DNA from: Combretum micranthum
Lineage: Eukaryota; Streptophyta; Magnoliopsida; Myrtales; Combretaceae
Length of the DNA: 64,000 nt
NCBI GenBank assembly: GCA_024138025.1
Contig: JAMXBD010000168.1
Span: 1,240,001-1,304,000, forward strand
Reading direction: 5' to 3'
Below, piece after piece: positions 49,801 through 60,187 of the stretch (position 1 is its first letter; each line of letters starts with the position of its first letter). The translations under genes and the position numbers were made by a program. The notes beneath the pieces were generated by a model. The model was not told the origin of the DNA and did not search any database. It saw only the letters and a list, made by a program, of their open reading frames with translations.

Positions 49801-51182
49801 TTTCGAATAGGTAGAAAACGGTATATTATATGCGAAATTCAGTTAAAATGAGCAAGTTATGGCCATTTTAAATTGGAATTTCATTCTATACGAATTTGAC
49901 GGACATAGTGAAATAGAATTAGAAAGTTCAAGTAGAATTTCTATGAAATACTTATCCAGGGTATTTCTTTTGTCTAGGTGACGAAAGATACGAGATTACC
50001 CTTCCTGAGGATTACTACGACTAAGAAGATCGCGAAATGGACGAGTGAGTTATTCCTCTTAATTTTGTTACCTTGCTTGTGCTTGTAAAGTAGTAACATT
50101 AGCATACTAAGAGAAGATAAAAATGGATATATTTGGGGATTTCGGGATTATGAGTATATATGTGATTCTATGTTTATACGAGAAATGAGAATTAAGAATA
50201 TCACAACTTCAAATTGCTTGTTTAAATAATTTTGTTTACTTACTTGTATGACTGCTTATTAATTGCTAAATTGATTAATCACCCCGTAATAAATCTTAAT
50301 AAGGTTTGGCTTAAGAAAAATGAAACACTCACGCATAGCATCCATCAAGTCACATCTCTTTCGGAAGGTTGCTACTCTTACGCGTAGAGTTGGATTGGCT
50401 GTGATCGTGCGATGACACGGGCCATGTTCCTTCCTAGAGGGTACAAATCGCCTAAGGAATGCGACTCTAGATTTGGAGCCGAGCCAACCGAACGCTGTGG
50501 GTGAGGACCTGGGGACTAGCAGTAGAAAATCGAGGATCTTCAACCCCGATTCCTTAACCTTTGATACGGAGGGGTAAATCCGTTCTATATATGGTTTCCG
50601 GATAACTATATATATTTGCGTAATCACGTGATTGTTGCATTGAATGCATAACATATGTGTGAAAATCTAAATGAACATGTTTGAAAATATGGTGCGAATG
50701 AAAAGGAATATCTCATTAAGCTAGTTGTGGCTTATACACCTATAGATTTTATCGAAACAGGTATACTCATGGCTTAAATTGAGGATCATGACATTAAGGA
50801 AGTCATGGAAGGATGTTAAGCTTCTATGAAAGAAATGGGAACATAAGATGAAGTAATTTTGTAAGGTTCTTTATATGTAATGACTTATATGATTAGTGTT
50901 ATGTTGATTCTAAGCTGTATATTGATTTGAAGTCAATAGAGGGATATACCCCTAAAAATTGTAACTTGATATGTTTATGTTTTATAATAAGTATTCTCTT
51001 TGTCTTGTTACTTATTTATTATCAATATAAATTGCGCTACTCCGATGCATTCCCTTGGTTGTGATGTATGCCTTGTACATAATATGGAAGCCTTTGTGCG
51101 ACTGAGGTAGTCATTCCTAGGCTTTAGTATTGTGTATGGCGGACTGCCACATTTAGGGTACCCCTCGGGGCGTGACACAAAT
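46831..51182 (+). mobile_element. Solo LTR F1 (TGTAAACC...GGGGCGTGACA), 4342 bp
   Basis: Element 46836-51177 inserted in the copia 5' LTR. Flanks are TAAAT (46831-46835) and CAAAT (51178-51182); the uninterrupted copia LTR at 42453-42457 reads CAAAT, so the left copy carries one C-to-T change. The ends TGTAAACCCCCGA and TCGGGGCGTGACA are imperfect inverted repeats. A TATA box CTATAAATA is at 47984-47992, with a pyrimidine-rich leader after it. No gag or pol occurs inside; the open frames at 46967, 48393 and 50259-50654 carry no recognisable domain. A very long solo LTR (Tekay/Del-like) or a non-autonomous large element are the two readings. Confidence 0.8.
47984..47992 (+). promoter_or_regulatory. 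TATA box in solo LTR F1
   Basis: CTATAAATA followed by CCCCCTTCCTCC and a C/T-rich leader; conserved with F2 at 12830-12838. Confidence 0.6.
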
Positions 51183-51334
51183 CTCGATAGAACAACCACA
51201 AAAAAAATATATTCTAAGATATCGATCATTATGTTGTTTGATTAATTAAGTGTAGTTTAACACAATTGAATAGGGAATTATGCAACTAATTGTCTCATTA
51301 AAATCCACATTGAACATATAAGTTCAAGATTTTT

Positions 51335-51490
51335 AACCACTTAAAATGTTCATGCCTTAAATAAATTTATCCCTAAACGTGATTTCTCTCTTGAGCCACT
51401 TAAAACATTGATACCTTAAATGAACTTATCCTCAAACATTGGTACCTTTCAATGTAATTTACCTTAAAGATATAGGGTAAATTTAAAAAA
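51335..51490. mobile_element. Right half of the interrupted palindromic MITE
   Basis: Inverted counterpart of 41116-41371: TTAAAATGTTCATGCCTTAAAT, TTAAAACATTGATACCTTAAAT and AATTTACCTTAAAGATATAG match the left half in reverse complement. Confidence 0.6.
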
Positions 51491-52619
51491 AAAAAACCAT
51501 AAAGGTGGGTGGTTTAAAAAATAATTAGAGAGGCTGTATAATAAACATGCATAGTTAGCATGTGTTGTTGTAGTGAATGGATCTAGCAAAGAAAACTCAT
51601 ATTTTGATTTATGCATGCAATTTTAAGAACCAAATGATACACTTTTGTAAAATAATGTTGCATATAGAATTTACAATTTTTATTTATTTGCATAAATTTT
51701 TTTGGTCTCATATTGCTTTTCAAAACCTTCATTTATTATGTGTAACTTTTGTTAATGTCAGGTTGAAGTCTATGCCATTGCCTTCCTATTTTACAATTTC
51801 TATAACTCTTTGCCTTTTTTTTTTAATGAATACAACCAAATGCGATCTCTCTTTTGCATGAACTGATTTTGCATCCTTTTAGTTCCTTTTTATTTTTATT
51901 ATTTTATTGTTGGCCAAAAGATTAAAATCTTTGTCAAGAGAAGACATTCTATGTATGTACTTTTTCTACCACACATCTTTAGTTACTTTTTTAAAGACTA
52001 TTTACTTTTACAAACTTTTTATTTTCTTATAAAAGAGCTTACACCCATGAAAAAAAGCATAGTTTGAGTATTGAATTGTCAAATTAAAAATGTGATACAT
52101 TTGAAAGGAGACCTAGTAACATTAACCTTTTTTTCTTTCTTCCTCTCTTTTTTTTTTTAATTTTTTTAATAATGATAAAATCCTTTATATTTTGTGAACA
52201 TTTAATTAAATTATATATATTTTTAATAATTATTTCAATCTTTTATAATTGCATTTCTGCACCATTTTAGTGTGTCCCACCATGTCCTAGGAGGCTAGGC
52301 TAGGCTATACTCATAAACTCATAGTGACTATATTTGGAGATATGTCACAAACAAAAAAAGTAGTTTAATGGCCTAGTTGATATAAGGTTTGGTAGTATTT
52401 TATTATGAACACACATAACTTAAGTTTGTTTCGTTGAATGAATAAGATTGTAATGTTAATTAAACATTGTAATGACTATTCATAAGGAATAATGTTGCAT
52501 ATGAAATTGCAATTATAATAAAGTAAATAAATAATAATTTTTAAGTAAAAACATAAACAACTTTTAATCTACTTATTCCATTTTTTTCTTTAGTTCAAAT
52601 GTTAATACAAATTAAAATT
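51491..52619. other. No gene recognised
   Basis: AT-rich with T/A runs. The open frame at 51577-51861 is Phe/Ile-rich low-complexity translation without a domain. Confidence 0.6.
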
Positions 52620-53959
52620 CAAATAATTAGGATTGGATAAAAAAACTGATCAAATTGGACTAGTTCGTAAATCAAACTAAACCAAACCGAAAATATGATT
52701 TTTAAATAATTTGGTTTAGAAAATTCTCGATCCGAACCAATTCGTAAATTTATGGTTGGCTTACAAGGGTAAACCGAACACATTCGTAAAACAAAACTAA
52801 GGGTGAGCGAGTCCAAGGGTGGGTAGTTGATAAGGATCAAGATAAGATTGGTCAAGATTTGAGGACAAATCTTCAAGAGGTTAGGGGAAATGATAGGAAT
52901 CAATCTCCAGAGGAGATCATGACCTTAATCCCTCATGCCACCTATAATGAAGGTCGTTTGCACGACGATATTTGAATATTATGAACACAATGAAGATCGT
53001 GGGCCTTACTACGCCCGTGATGAACCATATAACACTGTTGATAACTTGAAGATAAGCGAAGAAATTTGATCTGAGAAGATCACAGCCCGTGTCATGGCCA
53101 TGATCAATAAGGGGGATCTTAGGCCTATTTTACATGTTTTTAAAAACACTTCTCCCCTATTTTATTAGTTTGTCTTTTATTATTCCATATTTGCCTTAGC
53201 CTAACTTATGGGTATGTATAGGGGATATTAGTGATATGTTTAGAAGATAGAACCTTTCTTTCATCATTGATTGAGATCAATTGGCTTGTTGCCTCCCTTG
53301 AAATTGTTTCCAAAACCTTTGAGTAATACTAATTTTTTCCTTAAGATTATTCTTTTGTTGCTTCTTTGATCATGAGTCATATTAGTTGAGTGAAACAACT
53401 AGTTCATTTCTTTTCTTGGTGTGTCATATCCAACGATAGATCATTCATATCTTTTACATAATAGATCATTCATATCTTTTACTTTCCTGTTTTATATAAA
53501 TAAAAAACAACATATATATATATTAATTCTTGTTAATTCTACCATTGTGTAATCCTAACACGAATCCCATTCGTATCATCTTGGTATTAGAGCTTCAGTT
53601 CGCTACGCGATAAATTGGTAAGATCTAATTCTCATATCTTGTGAATTCACCATGGGTGTGGTTGATAGAGATTACTTGGAGAAAAAGGCAAATTAGGGTT
53701 TTTTTTTTTCTTAAGAGACAAGTTATTGTCTATTTTGAATTGTTTAAGGAAGAATAAACGGACCTTAAATTGCGACTTATTGATATTGCTTATTATTGTG
53801 ATTGTTGCGTGTGGTGATTATTACTTAAGGTTTATGTTGTATGATTGAAGGCTATGATTGTTATTATTTTGTAAGGTGTGGTCAAGTTTGAATAGCAGCC
53901 GTGTATAGTAATTACCATTATAGATTTAATTCTTCAATTGAGATATAAAGTGAAATTGG

Positions 53960-54560
53960 GATGGAATTGCCTGAGTTTGATGACCATGGTTCTTTAGGAG
54001 ATTATTTAGATTGAGAATTCCATGTAAATTAAATTATTGGAAATTTTCCTCACTCTAGTCATCGATTGGGGGAGATTATCATCAAGAAACTAACCAGAAT
54101 TGCAGAGTTGAGGTGGCAAAGTAGTGTATTAGAGCGAACTTTGAATAGGTTTCGTGGTGTCATTACATGGGGTCTTGTAAAGAGGTTGATCAGAAAAAGA
54201 TATGTTCCACCTAATTATCAAGATTAGAAATATGAGTCTTTGTTGATGCTAAAACGAAGGTCTATGAAGGTTGCAGAATATGCCTAATTATTTAAGACTC
54301 TAATGAGGCGTAGTAAGTTACTTGAGCCTCTTGAGCACACCATCAATAGATTTGTGAATGGCTTGAATTCTAACATTGCTGAAAGTATTGGCTGTAAAAA
54401 TTTTCTGTCATTAGAGGATGCCATCCAAGCAGCTGAAGAATTATCAATTTTAATGTCTGCTTTAATAGAGAAGACAAAACCACTAGAAGCCTCAAAGGTA
54501 AATGATTCATTGGAAGATTACGCCAAACATGATTGTTTGGTTAAGGAAGATAGTGATAGT
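53960..54560 (+). pseudogene. E2 gag remnant
   Basis: Ty3/gypsy-type capsid (Retrotrans_gag): GVITWGLVKRLIRKRYVPPN near 54155, YESLLMLKRRSMKVAEYA near 54230 (stop after it), and in the open frame from 54303 LEPLEHTINRFVNGLNSNIA followed by LEDAIQAAEELS. This matches the usual 'W..F...F...Y.P..Y......L..L.QG..SV.EY...F..L.......E......RF..GL' order. Single stops break the frame. No zinc knuckle was found after it. Confidence 0.75.
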
Positions 54561-55404
54561 GTTCGTGAAGAGAGTTCAAGGATGATTTGTCTATTTGTGT
54601 GCCTGATTTGGATTTATTTTCACTTACACTTGGAGCTATGGTACATGGCAAGTGCCTCTATATCGACCTTTCAATTATTCATCCATTATATTATGATGCA
54701 TTGATGAGGTTACCTAGAATTGAAGATTGGTGTAATTTTATTGTCCTTGTGAGATCATATGAGTTGATTGTAAATATCCATTGGAGTCTTACAAATAGTT
54801 ATATATATTGGTGAAGTGTTCGATTTTGGTGTTACAGCATAACAATGCATATAATATTTTATGCATGGCCTATTTGTGAACTAGCTATTAAAGGAAAAGA
54901 TGTTGATGCTTCACTAAATAATTGTGCTCTATCTTGTTTTCATGGTTCCAAACTGATGTTATTGGGTTCTCTTACTATTGAATTGCATGATGGAAAGTGT
55001 TTGAAGTGACTAATATTAAGGCCACAGGAGATATGTTTATCGAATACTTGTCATAGTGTTTATGGGTATTGGATTGATCGAGTTCATGATGAGTGGTTTG
55101 ACTTGCTTGGAAAGTCTTTGATTATGGACATGGACATTGATTGTGAATGCTTAAGAATGTTTGGTGTAGATGTGAAGATGCTTTGAGAGTTATTGTTTCA
55201 GAAAAGATTTGTGGAACAAGTATCGAAAGCTATTCATGAGCCAAGTGTGCTTGGGAATTTTTATTTAACTACTTTTGAGTTTTGCATGTTTATCTTTGAT
55301 CCAGGCATATGCGATATAAAATATTTGACGGTAAATCTTCTTGAGCCTAGGGGTAATGATAGGGATCAAGATTTGAGGACAAATCTTCAAGAGGCCAGGG
55401 GAAA
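54561..55404 (+). pseudogene. E2 second coding region, function unknown
   Basis: Reading across frames gives VPDLDLFSLTLGAMVHGKCL, then IHPLYYDALMRLPRIEDWCN, IDRVHDEWFDLLGKSLIMD, FYLTTFEFCMFIFDP and a tail ...DLRTNLQEARGNDRN before LTR2. Words from each block recur in order in E1 on the minus strand (9392 to 8380), so the region belongs to the element family and is not random. I do not recognise RT, RNase H, integrase, protease or envelope signatures. It could be a degraded captured host gene or a lineage-specific ORF. Confidence 0.55.
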
Positions 55405-55970
55405 TGATAGGAATTGACCTCCATAAGAGATCACAACCCTAATCCCGCTCGTGATCCTAATCATGATCGACATCACACCCCCTATGCCGCCTGTAATGAA
55501 GACCATTTGCACGTCAGTATTTGAAGATTGTGAACACAATGAAGATCACGAGCCTTGTCACGCTCATTATGTCGTCCGCTATGCACCATGTAATGCCTAT
55601 GATAGCTTGAAGATAAGCAAAGGAATTTGATCTAAGAGGATCAAGGCCCGTGTCATAGCAGTGATCAACAGGGGGATCTCAGACTTATGTTACGCGTATT
55701 TAAAACGCTTCTTTCCTATTTTATTAGTTTGTCTTTTATTCTTCCATATTTGCCGTTGCTTGACTTGTGGGTATATATAGGGGATATTAGTGATATGCTT
55801 AGAAGATAGAACCTTTCTTTTGTCATTGATTGATTGCCTCCTTTGGAATTGTTTCCAAAAACTTTGAGTAATATTGAGTTTTTCCTTAAGATTATTCTTT
55901 TGTTATTTTTTGATCGTGCGTCATATAGGTTGAGTGAAGTAACTGGTTAGTTTCTTTTCTTGGTGCGTTA

Positions 55971-57561
55971 TTAGGGTACGAAGTCATACTCATATTAACC
56001 TTGTAAGACACAAACTACGAAGTTTTGTATTCGAAACCTACTCTATAACATTTAGTACCCACCTTGTATCCTATAAAACTTATAGGGTATAAGGGACTCT
56101 GTGGATTTTGTGAAATTTTCTTTTCAAATTTTAAGTTGTAATATGTAAAGTTACCTTATTTATATAAATGCATTATAAATAACTTATTGAAAGAAAAAAA
56201 TTAAAAATAAATTTTTTAATATCATAAGTTTTACAATATGTAGAATTTGTTTATATGTTAAAACTGAAATTTGTAACAAATACTTGTATAACCTGATTAC
56301 ATTTTTTTAATAAAATTGCAAAACATCTAATAAATTCTAAAGTAAACAACTTTCAAAGCACATATGTATTAATTAGTCTTAAAAGATAAATAACTCTACT
56401 ACTTAACTTAGATGTTTAAGCACGTACATTTGAAATTCTTCCAAAATAAAAATTAAAAATATTTCCATAATAAATTACCACAACTTTATCTAAATAAAAA
56501 TTTTAAAAGCTAATCTAGAGATGATAATCTTAACCAAAATTGATTGTAAAATGAAAAACAGAGTATTATTCTTTATTTATTTTATATTATAATTTTTTTA
56601 ATAACATACATGATTCAATATAGGTTTAAGATACCTTAAAACCTGTATACTCTATTGCATATATGTCTAGGGTAGATGTAGAATATTAAGACTTTATACC
56701 CCTATTCTATCCAGTAAAAGCAGGTTCTAAAAAAGCAATACACATACCATATCTGGTAACCCTTTATATCCACCTAGACCTTAACTGGTCGAGTAGGGTA
56801 CAAGTAGGTATCTTATACGATATAGTTGCTTGCTCACCTCTAAACGGAATTGAATTGTTTTATAAGAACATAATAATATTTTACTTGTAACTAAATATTT
56901 TTTTAAGGTAACTAAGTAAAGGTTGTATATGTTCTTATAGTTTCATTGTGATATTTCTGATTTGATGAATATTAATTAATATTAACTTGTTCTTTTTTAA
57001 ATTTTTTTAAGTTCAAGATATATATTTTTTCATTTGTGATTAATGTTGTTTTTTGTAATTGTTTGAACTCTGTGAAATATGGAATTTGTTTAGTTAGTTA
57101 TAACTCTTTTTATGTCTTAATTATTTAATATATTTTGTTAACATATCGCTTTTATTTGTTGGTAGATGATTTTTTTTTTATTTTGACTAAATTTATTGGT
57201 AAATTTTTAACCGGATGATTTTGTAGAATGTTATAAATTATAACTTACTATGTATTAATTAGTGAATGTACTTTGTTACTGGATAACTCATAGAGACTAT
57301 TATTATATGAGTGTGATAAATTTATAAAATATTTTATTGTGATTTACAACTTGCACTTTGTAGAATAATTTAAATATTTAATTGTTTATACAAATGTAAA
57401 AAATTAGAATAAAATATTATTTTAGTTAGAATTTTTATTTAATCTGTAATCCGGATCAAACCAAACCAAACGGTTATTTAAGATTTTGTTTGAAATAAAA
57501 AAAAAAAACTGAATTATAAATTATAGTTTGATTTGATTTTTAGTGTCTAAAATCATCCCTA
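55971..57561. other. Gene-free AT-rich remainder of the hAT nest
   Basis: No coding region. The GGGTACGAAGTCATACTC / GTAGGGTACAAGTAGGTATC blocks (55973-55990, 56793-56812) are partly inverse of each other and may be subterminal parts of an inner non-autonomous element ending near 56842. Confidence 0.5.
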
Positions 57562-57569
57562 AGAATAAT

Positions 57570-57948
57570 ACAATTGCATGAAAAATTATGGTTAATAACT
57601 GAATTATCAACTTCATGAGTACAATTTTGCCTTATTTTACTGTCGTCAATGTCAACCACTGAAAAACTGCCGCAGTTGGAAGGACCTTGCTAAGTAATCG
57701 CAAGAAAAAGAAAAAAAAATTAAGAATGAATGTAAAGGAACCTTGTCAAATGGTTCCTAAGTCGTTAATTGCTGGTCAATGGTCATTCTTATTTCCGGGT
57801 CCAAATTGCATCTTCATTTCCATTCACTTGCTAGGAAGGATTAAGGAATACCGCCATGGAAAAATGATGTCGACCCGGTTTGAATTTATTTGGTTGTTCA
57901 ATTGAAAATAGGGATAGATGAACCAGATTTTACGTTGAGTTGCTTATC

Positions 57949-57979
<31 letters not shown>

Positions 57980-60187
57980 AGAAAGAAATAAAGGTAGAAG
58001 AGTCTAATTTGTCAAAGTTTGAATCCTATTTTAAACCTTAAACCAACTCCCTCAACACCCACACCTACCCCGACACCCAAGAACCAAACTACAACTTGGT
58101 TGATTGCAGAGAGAGACATATCTGTACTTAATCATTATACTATAACATTAATTAGTGCACTTGTCTAGAGTGATCTTAAGACAAGATTAATAACAAATTT
58201 GAATTTTAAAAACCGATTATCACTACGTACTACCATAAGAAGTCACGGTACTTGCATAAAATAACTAGCGGACAAAAGCACCTGTGCTGTGCGTGTGAAA
58301 ACAAATATAAGATAAAGCATTAGATTATATAATAATTTTCTAAGGCAATAAAAATGTAATAAAATAGTTAGATAATTTTCTAAGGTAATAAAATGTAATA
58401 CAATAGTTATTATAATTATTTAAAATTTGATTGTAATTTTTTTAGGAGAAAGAAAGAATGTGAGTGGTTTTGTTAGAATCATACATTAATGGAAAAGGGA
58501 GGGATGAAAGATTATTATTTTGAAATAATAGCAGTTATGTCTTAATGTAATTAAAAAAAAAAACAATTTTAATTTGAGGGCAATGATAGAAAAAAGATAC
58601 CAAACTCTGTTGCTCTAGCTTTAATAATACAGGTACACAATACCAAAACATAGCACAGTAACACTCACATTCCCAAGGTTGCAAGGCTCATTATAGAAAA
58701 CCAAATAAAGGGTCTGTTTGTTTTGGCTTTTTCCAGCAAATACAGACACTTTTTCAAACTTTTTTTCTAATAAATTATTTATCAAGAAATAGATATAGAT
58801 AAAAAAAAATTGACAGTTCTCATCAAAAGATCAAATAGAACAAATATAGATAAAATTTAGATGCAAATCGGATATATTTACACATATCATTTTGAAAAAG
58901 ATACAAATACAGATGAAAAACAGACAATCCAAACAGACCCAAAACTATCTTCAACAAAAAAATATAACTTCCTATTAAACGTGTCCATCTATGTTACCCC
59001 CATGTCATAACCTATGTCACCATAACTTCACATAACTTTGCATGCCTAGTTTTTCTTTTTTTTTTTTATTATTTAATTTAAATATTAGATAATTGTATAT
59101 TTTTTTGACACGAATAGTAACTATTGTGTCCTAAATTCGCTTAATATATTAATAGATGACCATTTTGGTGGGTTGTGTTGTTAAGAAACCACGGATATAT
59201 CCAATTGATTTATTTTTATTTTTGCTTTTTTTTTTTAATTTTATTTATTTTTTAAATATTCATATTATTTTATTGAAATATAATAATATTATTTCATTTG
59301 ATTAATTATTATGGAACAATCAAAAGTCCAGACATGTTCCTAATTAATATTATCAGATTGTAAGTAAATCATAAGTTATAAATACACCATGAGTTTACAT
59401 ATTGGATTGTCAGATTTTTGTTAGTATCGAATTTGTATCGGATCAGCATCTGTAATTCATCGGTATCATATCAGTGTTGGTTCGACTTAGTCAATTTATG
59501 AGTAAAATTATAAGTTTTTAATCAATATCATATCAGTATGGATTCAGTATCAATTTGATTTGAAAATGATATCAGAATGATACGAAACCAATGTACTCAA
59601 ACAGGCTAACCGGATCTCATATGGATCTGACATGACTGGATATATGCAAGTATAATTAAACGAAGATGAGACAGGAAGATTGATTATAAAATATAGTAAA
59701 CTACGAAAGAATGGTCTACCCCTACTACCACTAGCTAACATAGAAAGATAACTTTGCCCTTAAAGGAATGGTAATTGCTCTATATGTTTTTCAGCTGTAT
59801 ACTTTTTGAGAACAATTTAGAATAAACAAAAGATACAGCAAAGTGACAAATGAAAAAAAAGATGAACCCCCTTGGCACATAGTGTTTTATTTTATTTTAC
59901 TTTTATTTTAAACTTCCAAACATGATTTATTTTGGAGGCATCATGGCTATTTTTTAAATTTTACAATGAGCCATTAGGAGGACTGCATCAAGTGTTGCCA
60001 TGGTGGATTAATATAAGAAAATCAACAGAGGTATGGAAGCAGATGTCAATGAGGTAGTCTTATATTCACATCTGCACTTTAAACTCATTTATTGCTTTGT
60101 GTAAACTATGAATACTTGAGACAATAGATTATGATTTTGTAATTTGATCATTAACTAGGATCCTAGTAGCAATACACAGCACATGCA
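57570..60187. other. Intergenic with MITE, poly-A run and short tandem repeat
   Basis: No gene recognised. Contains a 29-A run at 57949-57977, an imperfect 40-bp tandem duplication at 58332-58410 (ATAATTTTCTAAGGCAATAA / ATAATTTTCTAAGGTAATAA) and the MITE at 58710-58940. The open frame at 57687-57905 has no domain and sits just before the poly-A run. Confidence 0.6.
58710..58940. mobile_element. Tourist-like MITE, second copy
   Basis: Ends GGGTCTGTTTGTTTTGGC and (rc of right end) GGGTCTGTTTGGATTGTC, about 231 bp, resembling the split copy at 23361-24649 over its length. Flanks are A-rich, so AAA/AAA fits a 3-bp duplication but is not decisive. Confidence 0.75.

Larger units (their letters stand above)
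41367..51334 (-). mobile_element. Gag-only copia (SIRE-like) LTR retrotransposon with TSD TTTTT
   Basis: Element 41372-51329 on the minus strand. 3' LTR 41372-42606 (1235 bp). Polypurine tract AAAAAGGGAGAGAT (rc of 42607-42620) abuts its TGTTGAAC end. Interior 42607-45785. Primer-binding site TGGTATCAAAGCC (rc of 45771-45783). 5' LTR 45786-46835 plus 51183-51329, interrupted by a solo LTR. Flanking TTTTT at 41367-41371 and 51330-51334. Without the nested insert and its duplication the element is about 5.6 kb. Only gag-like coding was found; no protease, integrase or RT. Confidence 0.9.
52826..55970 (+). mobile_element. Gag-only LTR element E2, truncated at both sides
   Basis: Same family as E1. 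LTR1 52891-53578 ends before the primer-like site TGGTATTAGAGC (53582-53593); interior 53579-55404; LTR2 55405 to about 55970, cut short compared with LTR1. Both LTRs begin TGATAGGAAT directly after the purine-rich CAGGGGAAA / TAGGGGAAA. The same interior tail (TTTGAGGACAAATCTTCAAG) also precedes LTR1, so LTR1 is preceded by a remnant of another interior. The arrangement is part of an LTR-interior tandem array rather than a simple element. No pol. Confidence 0.75.
52620..57569. mobile_element. Probable hAT element carrying a nested LTR element
   Basis: Left end TAGGATTGGAT (52628) and right end (rc) TAGGGATGATTTTAG (57561), flanked by CAAATAAT (52620-52627) and AGAATAAT (57562-57569), a 6/8 match. 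Subterminal 'CAAACTAAACCAAACCGAA' near 52672 and 'ATCAAACCAAACCAAACGG' near 57455 fit a shared hAT subterminal style. Ends are diverged, so this is a moderate call. A second, inner pair of ends may be TAAGGGTGAGCGAG (52798) and rc TAGAGGTGAGCAAG (56842). Confidence 0.45.

Noticed and set aside
50259..50654. 131-codon minus-strand open frame
   Set aside because: Antisense to the transcribed part of solo LTR F1, with no domain and no conservation visible in F2.
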